Shown here piece by piece: positions 8,278 through 16,627 of a stretch of 20,248 bases of DNA (positions are counted from its first letter, which is position 1; each line of letters starts with the position of its first letter). The position numbers and the translations under genes are program-made. The notes under the pieces are model-generated. The model was not told the origin of the DNA and did no database searches. It saw only the letters and a program-made list of their open reading frames with translations. Source of the stretch: Paulinella micropora (taxonomy: Eukaryota; Cercozoa; Imbricatea; Euglyphida). The DNA is taken from assembly GCA_009731375.1 (NCBI GenBank), contig BJOX01000117.1, positions 601,545 to 621,792 on the forward strand, read 5' to 3'.

Positions 8278-8408
8278 CTATCTATGTATCTAGCTATCTA
8301 GCTAGCTAACTAGCTATGTAGCTATTGTAGCTATCTGTCTATCTATCTATCTATCTATCTAGCTAGCTAGCTAGCTCGCTAGCTATCTATCTATCTATCT
8401 ATCTCTAT

Positions 8409-8440
<32 letters not shown>

Positions 8441-8673
8441 TTATCTATCTATATATCTATCTATCTTTCTACCTACCTACCTACCTACCTACCTACCTTC
8501 CTATCTTTCTATCTATCTTTCTATCTATCTATCTATCTATCTATCTACCTGCCTATCTATCTATCTATCTATCTATCTATGTATCTATCTTCCTGTATAT
8601 CTATCTATCTTTTTTTTGGAGTGATGATATTGATGTGCATTGTATATATAGAAATATTATATATATATATATA
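8278..8673. repeat. CTAT/CTAG/CTAC arrays and TA tract
   Basis: CTAT with CTAG (8283-8385) and CTAC (8468-8510) variants to about 8610, then TTTTTTTGGAGTGATGATATTGATG and a TA tract (8641-8673). A similar GGGGTGATATTGATGTAT occurs at 10363-10380 beyond the Tc1 element. Confidence 0.9.
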
Positions 8674-8773
8674 TGAGGTGTCCCAAAAGTTCGTTCCCAC
8701 TTTTGATCTTTTTTCTCTCTGGGAAGGAGGCCGAGATAGCTGGTTTTATTTCATGTGCTTACACTACAGGACA
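8674..8773 (+). repeat. Left terminal inverted repeat
   Basis: It begins GAGGTGTCCCAAAAGTTCG and runs through GGCCGAGATAGCTGG to CTACAGGACA. It pairs with the right repeat with about 4 mismatches in 100 bp, so the element was probably mobile fairly recently. Confidence 0.9.
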
Positions 8774-8889
8774 CGTACAGATGTGTGAGGTACCTATTTG
8801 TATGGGGCTTTGAAACTCTTCGGAAAAAAAGTTATTAAAAAAAAATTAGGGATGTACCCAAAAAAATTTTGCGACGTCCCCAAAATGGG

Positions 8890-9356
8890 GATGTCCCTAA
8901 ATCTCGAAGTCTCCCGAGAAGGGATGACCCTGGACGTCCCTTTCGAGGGATGTCCCGGAGTGTCCCTACGGGTGTCCCACGGCACATCCCACCCCCAGAT
9001 CCCAAGCCCTTTCCAGCTCAGAAATCGAAGATCTCCGAACTCAAGAAGCGACCCTGTCAAAATGCCTCAGTACCGGACGCGCAATGGTAAAATCGACCGT
9101 TCTCTGTCATTTCTTATCGGATTTTCAAGATCTTTGGCTCAAATGAAAGCTTAAGAGTCGTAGAACAGTTTGGTATGCAATAGGTCGACGTCAGTCCCCA
9201 CGTATCAAAGAGCAGCTGCCCAGAAGATACAATAGGTCGACGTCGTACCCCACCACATCACTTCGGGCCCTAACGGCCAGTGGCCCGCGAAGTCCCCAGA
9301 CCTCAACCCCATTGAAAATATATGGGGCATCATGGTCAGCGACCTCAATAAGAACC
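8890..9356 (+). repeat. Internal duplicate A of the Tc1 element
   Basis: This matches 9367-9819 over most of its length, from CTCGAAGT-TCCCGAG to GGGGCATCATG and AGCGACCTC. Copy A lacks the DGASAHK region and instead carries a 15-bp direct repeat CAATAGGTCGACGTC (9178-9192, 9230-9244). It keeps two bases (GT after ATCATG) that copy B has lost. It ends at the 10-N gap (9357-9366). Confidence 0.85.
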
Positions 9357-9366
9357 NNNNNNNNNN

Positions 9367-9968
9367 TGAATCTCGAAGTATCCCGAGCAGGGATGACCGG
9401 GACGTCCCGTTCGAGGGATGTCCCGGAGTGTCCCTACGGGTGTCCCACGGCACATCCCAACCCCAGACCCCCAGCCCTTTCTACCTCAGAAATCGAAGAT
9501 CTCCAAACTCAAGAAGTGACCCTCCCAAAATGGCTGCATACCCAGCGCAATGGTACAATTCATCGTTCTCTGCCAATTATTATCTGATTTTCATGATCTT
9601 GGGCTCAAATGAAAGCTTAAGAGTTGTAGATTACAACGATATGCATTACCTGCACGATGGGGCCTCTGCCCATAAGGCGGCCACGATCAACAGCTGGCTC
9701 CGGCAGAACGTACCCCGCCACATCACTTCGGGCCCTAACGGCCAGTGGCCCGCGAAGTTCCCAGACCTCAACCCCATTGAAAATATATGGGGCATCATGC
9801 AGCGACCTCGATAAGAACCCCCCGCGAATCCTAGCACAACTTAAACGCCGAATCAAACAAGCCTGGATGAACTTGTCGCATGACACTGTAAAAAAAACTA
9901 TTGACCTTGTGCCTAAAGGACTCCGCAACGTCACCAAGTCGAAAGGCGAGAGTCTTCGTAATTATTGA
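9367..9968 (+). pseudogene. Tc1/mariner transposase, 3' part, frameshifted
   Basis: The C-terminal half of a DDE transposase. It reads MHYLHDGASAHKAATINSW, with the second catalytic Asp codon at 9656-9658, and then WPAKFPDLNPIENIWG, with the catalytic Glu at 9779-9781. Forty residues lie between them. After ENIWGIM a 2-bp loss shifts the frame; the C-terminus continues in another frame as LKRRIKQAWMNLSHDTVKK to a TGA at 9966-9968. The N-terminal helix-turn-helix domains and the first catalytic Asp are not visible; the region upstream of 9600 is palindrome-rich sequence instead. It is therefore a dead, internally deleted copy. The long spacing between Asp and Glu differs from the usual Tc1 spacing of 34 residues. 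Confidence 0.85.
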
Positions 9969-9984
9969 GGACACACGACTTTTT

Positions 9985-10084
9985 TGTCCTGTAGTGTAAG
10001 CACGTAAAATAAAACCAGCTATCTCGGCCTCCTTCCCAGAGAGAAAAAAGATCAAAAGTGGGAACGAACTTTTGGGATACCTCT
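9985..10084 (-). repeat. Right terminal inverted repeat
   Basis: Reverse complement of the left repeat. It starts with TGTCCTGTAGTGTAAGCACG and ends CGAACTTTTGGGATACCTC, next to TA repeat. Confidence 0.9.
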
Positions 10085-10184
10085 TATATATATATATATA
10101 TGTATATATACAAATATGTATATATATGTGTGTGTGTGTGTGTGTTTGTATTGTTATATCTGCAGTATGTTCTCGTCGCTTGTT

Positions 10185-10229
<45 letters not shown>

Positions 10230-10395
10230 ATCTATCTTTATCTATCCATCCATCCATCCATCCATGTATCTTTCCATCCATCCATCTATCTATCTATCGA
10301 TCTATCTATCTATCTATGTATCTATCTATCTTTCTACCTATCTATCTATCTATTTTCAGAGGGGGGTGATATTGATGTATTCACTATTTCTACAG
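10085..10395 (+). repeat. TA/TG, clipped exon copy and CTAT block
   Basis: TA and GT repeats (10085-10145) lead to TTGTTATATCTGCAG|TATGTTCTCGTCGCTTG (10151-10182), a clipped version of the islands at 10396 and 10840 with the same acceptor-like lead. CTAT/CCAT repeats fill 10183-10352, then GGGGTGATATTGATG and a pyrimidine-rich lead to the next acceptor. Confidence 0.7.
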
Positions 10396-10440
10396 TACGT
10401 CATACTCGGTTGCCTTCGCGAAAAGAACAGGGAAAAGGAG
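10396..10440 (+). CDS. Candidate exon 6, divergent copy (YVILGCLREKNREKE)
   Basis: It is preceded by CTATTTCTACAG (AG at 10394-10395) and followed by GAG|GTAGAGATAAG, giving a 45-bp open island YVILGCLREKNREKE. It aligns with the island at 10840-10909; in the register LREKNREKEVEI against [12 protein letters not shown], Lys/Glu-rich residues match and some codons differ only at third positions. It may be a duplicated or alternative exon. The product is unknown. Confidence 0.35.
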
Positions 10441-10689
10441 GTAGAGATAAGAATTTAGTGTTGTTGTTTTACGCAAATTCGGGTTTTCTGGTGCCACTTT
10501 CTGGGCTTGCGGTTTGAAAAGCCTGGCCTGTGGTGCCACTTTCTGGGCTTGAGGCGCTGAAAAGCCCAGTCTACGGTAGCACGGTTCACACCCAGAACCC
10601 GGAAATTCTGGGCAGATTGTAGAACGGGGGCTTTTTGCCTCCAAGTCCAAAATGAGCAAGTAAGTGTATGATTTATCGGTCACCTCCGC
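10441..10689. repeat. Dispersed repeat R2, copy 2
   Basis: Positions 10482-10630 match 4085-4200 (TTCTGGTGCCACTTTC, GAAAAG-CTGGCCTGTGG, CCCGGAAATTCTGGG, GTAGAA-G). Within this copy TGGTGCCACTTTCTGGGCTTG is itself nearly duplicated. As at 4 kb, R2 lies next to a foldback element, but here the foldback is inverted relative to R2. No gene is seen. Confidence 0.6.
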
Positions 10690-10815
10690 AAAATGTGGTC
10701 AGGTTACCGATAAAACTACATATGCGGCGCGCTAAATTTGACGTGTTTTGCGGGCTCGCCGGCCCGGCTCCGGCTCGCCCGCAAAAAACGTCAAATTTGT
10801 GGCTAGCCGCATAAT
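10690..10815 (-). repeat. GC-rich foldback (MITE-like) element, copy 2
   Basis: The inverted counterpart of 4233-4370. It begins AAAATGTGGTCAGGTTACCG and ends AAATTTGTGGCTAGCCGCA. The centre has GACGTGTTTTGCGGGC against GCCCGCAAAAAACGTC arms around a CCGGCCCGGCTCCGG loop. The arms are slightly more diverged than in copy 1. Confidence 0.8.
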
Positions 10816-10839
10816 ATATGTTTCTGATGCTCTGTGCAG

Positions 10840-10909
10840 TGCGTCATCGTCGATTGCTGGGTAAGAAGAAAAGGGAAGAGGAGGGGGAGATCCTGGATAG
10901 TCCTGGCAG
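10840..10909 (+). CDS. Candidate exon 6 (unknown protein, Lys/Glu-rich)
   Basis: It is preceded by TTTCTGATGCTCTGTGCAG (AG at 10838-10839) and followed by GGCAG|GTCTGT (GT at 10910-10911). One frame reads [20 protein letters not shown], then PG. An internal CTGG|GTAAGAAG at 10860 is a strong competing donor, so a 20-bp exon is possible. The upstream border abuts foldback copy 2 and the downstream border an SSR, so both introns are repeats. Copies: 10396-10440 and a clipped one at 10166-10182. The product is not recognised. Confidence 0.4.
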
Positions 10910-10911
10910 GT

Positions 10912-11250
<339 letters not shown>

Positions 11251-11311
11251 GAAATTACCGAAGCTGTCGGACAGCTCTGGCGTGGATGTGACTAGCGATA
11301 TGAATACAAAG
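11251..11311 (+). CDS. Candidate exon 7 (unknown protein, [20 protein letters not shown])
   Basis: A 61-bp island between ATTTATCTAG and AAAG|GTCAAT (GT at 11312-11313), open as [20 protein letters not shown] after one leading base. It is the longest and most diverged member of a family: 12173-12219 reads [15 protein letters not shown], and ten short copies at 12319-13117 read SGMDMNTK or a truncation of it. The longer members share PKLS(D/N)SSG, so this is probably the ancestral form. Ser/Asp-rich composition suggests a disordered region. The product is not recognised. Confidence 0.45.
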
Positions 11312-12172
<861 letters not shown>

Positions 12173-12219
12173 AAATTCCGAAGCTGTCGAACAGCTCAGG
12201 CATGGATATGAATACAAAG
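12173..12219 (+). CDS. Candidate exon 7, second copy ([15 protein letters not shown])
   Basis: A 47-bp island between GATAGATCAG and AAAG|GTCTAT. It reads [15 protein letters not shown] after two leading bases. Relative to 11251-11311 it lacks the VTSD segment. The ten short copies downstream appear to be further-clipped descendants: the segment GTCGAACAGCTCAGGC here corresponds to TTTCGACAGCTTCAGGC there. It may be a functional exon or a duplicate. Confidence 0.4.
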
Positions 12220-12251
12220 GTCTATCTATCTATCTATCTATCTATCTATCC

Positions 12252-12290
<39 letters not shown>

Positions 12291-12291
12291 C

Positions 12292-12322
<31 letters not shown>

Positions 12323-12381
12323 GACAGCTTCAGGCATGGATATGAATACAAAGGTCTATCTATCTATCTATCTATCTATCC

Positions 12382-12420
<39 letters not shown>

Positions 12421-12450
12421 GACATGTATACAAAGGTCTATCTATCTATA

Positions 12451-12498
<48 letters not shown>

Positions 12499-12661
12499 GA
12501 CAGCTTCAGGCATGGATATGAATACAAAGGTCTATCTATCCATCTATCTATCTATCTATCTTTCGACAGCTTCAGGCATGGATATGAATACAAAGGTCTA
12601 TCTATCTATCTATCTATCTATCTTTCGACAGCTTCAGGCATGGATATGAATACAAAGGTCG

Positions 12662-12704
<43 letters not shown>

Positions 12705-12857
12705 CATCTATCTATCTATCTATCTTTCGACAGCTTCAGGCATGGATATGAATACAAAGGTCTATCTATCCATCTATCTATATATCTATCTTTCGACAGC
12801 TTCAGGCATGGATATGAATACAAAGGTCTATCTATCTATCTATCTATCTATCTATCC

Positions 12858-12888
<31 letters not shown>

Positions 12889-12920
12889 GACAGCTTCAGG
12901 CATGGATATGAATACAAAGG

Positions 12921-12986
<66 letters not shown>

Positions 12987-13018
12987 GACAGCTTCAGGCA
13001 TGGATATGAATACAAAGG

Positions 13019-13049
<31 letters not shown>

Positions 13050-13146
13050 GTCTATCTGTCTATCTATCTATCTATCTATCTTTCGACAGCTTCAGGCATG
13101 GATATGAATACAAAGGTCTATCTATCTATCTATCTATCTATCTATC
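12220..13146 (+). repeat. Composite minisatellite: 37-bp core plus (CTAT)n, 9 full and 1 truncated copy
   Basis: Full cores start at 12319, 12495, 12561, 12623, 12725, 12791, 12885, 12983 and 13081; a truncated one is at 12417-12437. Each core is TTTCGACAG, then CTTCAGGCATGGATATGAAT, then ACAAAGGT. The full cores are essentially identical. Spacers are CTAT/CCAT only, and the spacers between adjacent full cores are 25-65 bp, always one more than a multiple of 4, so they vary by whole tetranucleotide units. Each core carries an acceptor-like AG and a donor-like GT around a 26-bp unit reading SGMDMNTK. Confidence 0.9.
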
Positions 13147-13256
13147 GAGAAAGATGAGGTCAAAGTTTGAATGTTTTGCAACTTGTTGAATGTCTGCAGT
13201 AATAGTATGCGTCTGGGATCCCTGCTTTCTCCCTTGCAAGTGCGAAGTGTGTGTTA
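13147..13256. repeat. Dispersed repeat R1, copy 3, and flank
   Basis: Positions 13147-13195 match 4032-4080 closely (GAGAAAGATGAGGTCAAAGT, then TTTGAATGTTTTGC). The following 60 bp has no recognised feature. This marks the end of the SSR-dominated zone. Confidence 0.65.
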
Positions 13257-13842
13257 GTAATTCAAAACTGTTGCCAGTCACCAGGAGTTGAATGATCAGT
13301 TTGCGGACTTTTCAAGAATTTGCGGGCGGCGCGGGCCGCGGGGGGCCGTATCATCGAAAAAACCGCTATCTCAGCCTCGGAGAGTGTGACTCGCCGCAGA
13401 ACGCTGAAACTTATGATTCGGCTCAACTTGGAGGGAAGGTATTAATAGGGGAAAGCATCATCCGGCGGGCGGCGAGCAGATTATGATGTTTTTACTATGA
13501 TAGCTACTAGTAGCAAAAATGTCTACTGGCCGCCGCTGCGCCACCATCATATTAATATCTATTCGATTTTAACTTTCAGACTCCAAACTTGAAACTTTCA
13601 AATTATTTTGATAAAAATCATGACTCCGACGGTTGCGATGCTAAAATTAAGATTTAGCCGTCAGGCTGAGAACGCTGAAATTTAGAGGAAAGGCAGCCTG
13701 ACTCCCGGAGAAAGCATGGCCCGCCAACTGACAGACTGATTTGATGATGACAGGTTTTTAGACTCCGTTCAGTACCAAAACTGACTACGTGCAGGCACCG
13801 CCAATTCTTGAAAAAGTCCACGAATTATTCGATTTTGAATTA
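13257..13842. mobile_element. Inverted-repeat (MITE-like) element
   Basis: TAATTCAAAA and GGACTTTTCAAGAATTTGCGG at 13257-13323 are repeated in reverse complement at 13800-13842, with the same order of the two blocks. Inside, two related segments share AGAACGCTGAAA (13398-13409, 13669-13680), then GAAAGCAT and GA-AGA-T--TGATG. No convincing coding frame is present. Exact ends and target duplication are not resolved. A decayed non-autonomous DNA transposon is the likeliest reading. Confidence 0.45.
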
Positions 13843-14476
13843 CTCTTAAAAAATTTACTAACATCGTGATAGTGTTATTGTTGCAGTGTCTGACTCAGGC
13901 TTCAACTGCCACTGTCGTTAATATTTGACTCTTATACTTAGTCTGCCCCTCTCGACTATTGAGCTGTGTACGGCTAAATGTCAGAGTAGCTGTTCCGGCT
14001 ACATTATGGAATCGCTAAGAAATTTGAACGGTGATTTGCTTGCTTTTGCTTTTCGTTGTGACTCCCTGATTCACAAAAGATATGCCGGCCCACCCGGTAT
14101 ATAATGGCAATACTGATTGTTCCGGTCTGTCTGTTAACCTTTGGTCTGGAGATCATAGTACGGAGTCCCTACTTTAGATATTCCTCAGTCTTCATATCGT
14201 TAGTAACAGTTATCTGTTTGTTAAATATCCTACTATCGTAACAATCTGGAGTCGCTAATAAAATAAACTGTATATGGAAATTTTCCTTGCCTCGTTTTCT
14301 TTGAAATTTTCCGTTGAAAAGAGACATCGGGAGAAAAATGTATGAGATGGGAATTTTTACTGATGCGCTTCCTGTGGTTATGTGCTTTTTCTTGAGATGT
14401 TTTGGGTCTAGGGGCATGGAAACAGGCATGGGCAATGATTTTCTTGAGTTGTAGGGCTACTTATGAGGAGGGGGGG
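13843..14476. other. Unique AT-rich stretch, no gene seen
   Basis: Ordinary-complexity DNA without convincing open frames. GTTATTGTTGCAG (13874-13886) and a CGGTATATAATGG TATA-like string (14095-14107) are present but unsupported by any coding neighbour. It ends in a G-run before the gap at 14477-14486. Confidence 0.5.
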
Positions 14477-14852
14477 NNNNNNNNNNGGGGGGGGGGGTAT
14501 TTTGCTTCTGCAGGGTAAGTTTGCTGCGGCGGAGTAGGCTGAGTATTCGCAGGTCACGCTGCCGTGTAGAACTTGGGGAGCGAGTGGCGACTGTAGGGGG
14601 GGCAACGTTGCCGTCTACTGCGTTCGGTCCTGTCGTAGGCGTAGGAGAGAAAGAAAAGGTGTTGGGTCGTGCTGACCTCGTGGTCACGGCACTGTGGCAA
14701 GGGGACAAAACGTAAACAACAAAAAACAACTCAAACAAAGGACAAAAAAGGACGCGGCATATAGCGGGGAGACTTGAGCCTCCCGATTTAGCAGGATCGA
14801 CGACATCGAAGTTAGATAATGCTGTTCGAATCTAGTTTCGTATGATGCATGA
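14477..14852. other. 10-N gap in a G-run, then non-coding flank
   Basis: The gap (14477-14486) lies within a G-run of unknown length. The following sequence contains TTTTGCTTCTGCAG (14500-14513), identical in reverse complement to the candidate acceptor at 15744-15757. No gene with supporting evidence is seen. Confidence 0.5.
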
Positions 14853-15743
14853 TTAAAAGATTGAACCGCATGGCATTCGCAATTGACTCTGCTTCTTATT
14901 CTGGGGTTTGTCTCGGGGGCCAACACGACCGGCGTCGTCCTCGTCCTCCAGTAGCTCCAGTTCACAAGATAGCACGTCCCGTTCCTCGATCGCGGGCTGG
15001 CTCGTGCCAGAGTTAGGCGCGGTGTTGGTGATAGTTGCAACTTCCGCAGCTGCTTTGCTGGAGAGAGAGACAGCTGTGTCGATCATCCGTTGTATCTCTG
15101 CTAGCTGCTCAGGGGAGAGACTTGGTAGTGTTGATTGTGCGCCACATTTCCGACTTCAAATTTAGAAGCAACATCTACAGGTTTAGGATTCTGGTTGGAA
15201 GCCGAAAACAACGGTGACGTCGACTCTGACTCAGTGTCTGAAGTGTACGACAAACTCGACGAGGACGATGAGCTGGATGAACTTGACGACGAGTTAGACT
15301 TAGCTGATGGAGCAGGATTGGCTGTGTCATTTTTGAACTTGAACTTCTTTTGTGACTGCTTCTCTTCCGTATAGACCAATGCGTTCTGTAAACTTGCCAG
15401 AGACGGTGTTGGTGACTGACTGCGAGCACGTTTCTTCTGTTTGGGCTGATCTGCAGGTTTCTCTTGCTTGCTGGAGGGAACGTCATCAATGTCGAAGGCG
15501 GGGAAGAGCCTACTGGTGTAGGGGGAAAAGATCGTTTCGTGCTACTGGAAGCTGCCGCAATTCCTCGACAGTTTCGTTGGGGAACTTGTCGGAAGTTAGG
15601 GATAATCGCATTAGCCTCATACGTGGTGCGGTGATATTTGATCGCAATCTTGAACACTTTCTGGACGTCGTGACGGATAGTGGGAGTAGGGATGTAGGCT
15701 GCATTCAGTGCATTCTCAAGGGTATCATACAGTAAGGACGAGA
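14853..15743 (-). pseudogene. Gene or remnant for a Ser-rich, possibly nuclear protein, frameshifted
   Basis: An acceptor-like TTTTGCTTCTGCAG (minus strand) leads into SSLLYDTLENALNAAY and VQKVFKIAIKYHRTTYEAN. The frame then shifts (near the G-run 15579-15582) to FPNETVEELRQLPVARNDLF, and again (near 15521-15525) to LFPAFDIDDVPSSKQ, with a basic KQKKRAR nuclear-localisation-like patch. A run of about 13 Ser and an acidic SDTESES segment follow. A third shift (about 15110-15160) gives LSPEQLAEIQRMIDTAV and an acidic tail ending IF* at 14853. The Ser run uses at least five different Ser codons, so it is not a simple repeat and reflects coding selection. Two shifts fall at homopolymers, so sequence error or pseudogenisation are both possible. 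The family is not recognised. Confidence 0.5.
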
Positions 15744-16368
15744 CTGCAGAAGCAAAACATTACATGGTATCATACAGTTGGCGAACATTATAGGTTACCA
15801 GGAGTAGGCCAGGTAGTGTGGGTACACTTTTAGAGCACGATGAGCAGCAGAGAGGATGATCTTGCTGGGCCCAGTGATAAGGGGGTGACCCTATCATAAA
15901 CAAAACCAGACACATACTGTGTTGGTTGACTGCATAGAGTGTAGAAGAACAGAGAGACGACACAAAAATGCAAAGACGGGTGAACGATCTGTCTCACATG
16001 TATGTTTTCAAGTTTGATGACCTCTGATCTTCCACGTTCGTTGAGTAGTACCTTCCTTGTAGGAGATGCTTCCAAATCGATCTGCAGACAGAGCACACAA
16101 AACTAGTGTGTGCAGTTTCCACTTGAAAGGAAAATTCGAATTGTGAGTTTGGATACAACCCCAAGTGGTAAATACACAACGAACTCTTATTAAAAATCTC
16201 TATTGCTGCATTGAGTCCTAACTCCACTGAGAGAGTAGGTGAAATACCAGTAAATAGCTGAGAGGTCACTTCGTTTATTCACGTAGATTTCTACTTGTTT
16301 GCAGACTTGGGTTGCAAAGTATGAACACGATGAACGTAGATTGTGAGTTCAGTGGTAAGGTATAACAC
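15744..16368. other. Upstream flank of the Ser-rich gene, nothing definite
   Basis: It contains a 13-bp direct repeat GGTATCATACAGT (15721-15733 and 15766-15778) straddling the candidate acceptor, and open frames without recognisable content. It could hold a 5' exon or promoter for the minus-strand gene. Confidence 0.4.
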
Positions 16369-16431
16369 TTGAAGCCGGATGAGAGTGTCACGTAGTGTCT
16401 ATGTGCCTATGTCTGGATGCCATGTGGCAAC
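16369..16431 (-). repeat. Left subterminal/terminal inverted repeat
   Basis: Reverse complement begins GTTGCCACATGGCATCC, continues with AGGCACATAGACAC and ends GGCTTCAA at 16369. It pairs with 19326-19387 with one small gap. Confidence 0.7.
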
Positions 16432-16600
16432 AGTAAATACAGGACTTTCGGAGCTGAAAAAAATAATAAAATAAAAAAATTATTAATAATATTAATACAT
16501 ATTATCTTTTAACTATGTAAAAAAAAAAAATATTAAAAAAGTGTTGGAGGCGGCTGCATCAATTTCTGGAGAATACCTGCCCCTAGTCTGAAAAGCACTG

Positions 16601-16616
16601 GTTGCCACGTGGCAAC
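16601..16616. repeat. Perfect 16-bp palindrome, candidate transposase-binding site
   Basis: GTTGCCACGTGGCAAC is a perfect palindrome just past the transposase stop codon. It is the same motif as in both inverted repeats, where the centre is CATG or ATGT-like instead of CGTG-like. Confidence 0.55.
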
Positions 16617-16627
16617 AAACAAGTAGG

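Larger units (their letters stand above)
8674..10084 (+). mobile_element. Tc1/mariner-type DNA transposon, decayed
   Basis: The element is bounded by 100-bp terminal inverted repeats (8674-8773 and 9985-10084, about 4 mismatches) and sits in TA-rich DNA with TA on both outer sides (8672-8673 and 10085-10086), as expected of this superfamily. The 5' part is rich in short palindromic GGGATGTCCC/GGGACGTCCC units (8845-8990). A transposase remnant covers 9367-9968. A ~460-bp internal segment is present twice across a 10-N gap, so the length and order of the middle are uncertain. Confidence 0.9.

Noticed and set aside
8794-9060. Minus-strand gene in the Tc1 element (DVP/GTSR repeats)
   Set aside because: It is a shadow of the palindromic GGGATGTCCC units, which read similarly on both strands.
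12319-13117. CRISPR-like array (37-bp repeats, 25-65-bp spacers)
   Set aside because: All spacers are (CTAT)n simple repeat, spacer lengths vary by 4 bp, and the context is eukaryotic. It is a composite minisatellite.
13292-13486. Small gene in the inverted-repeat element
   Set aside because: It has no codon-usage or homology support, and the element's related second segment (13660-13770) does not keep the frame.
15135-15374. Plus-strand Asp/Leu-rich protein
   Set aside because: It is the antisense shadow of the Ser-rich minus-strand frame.
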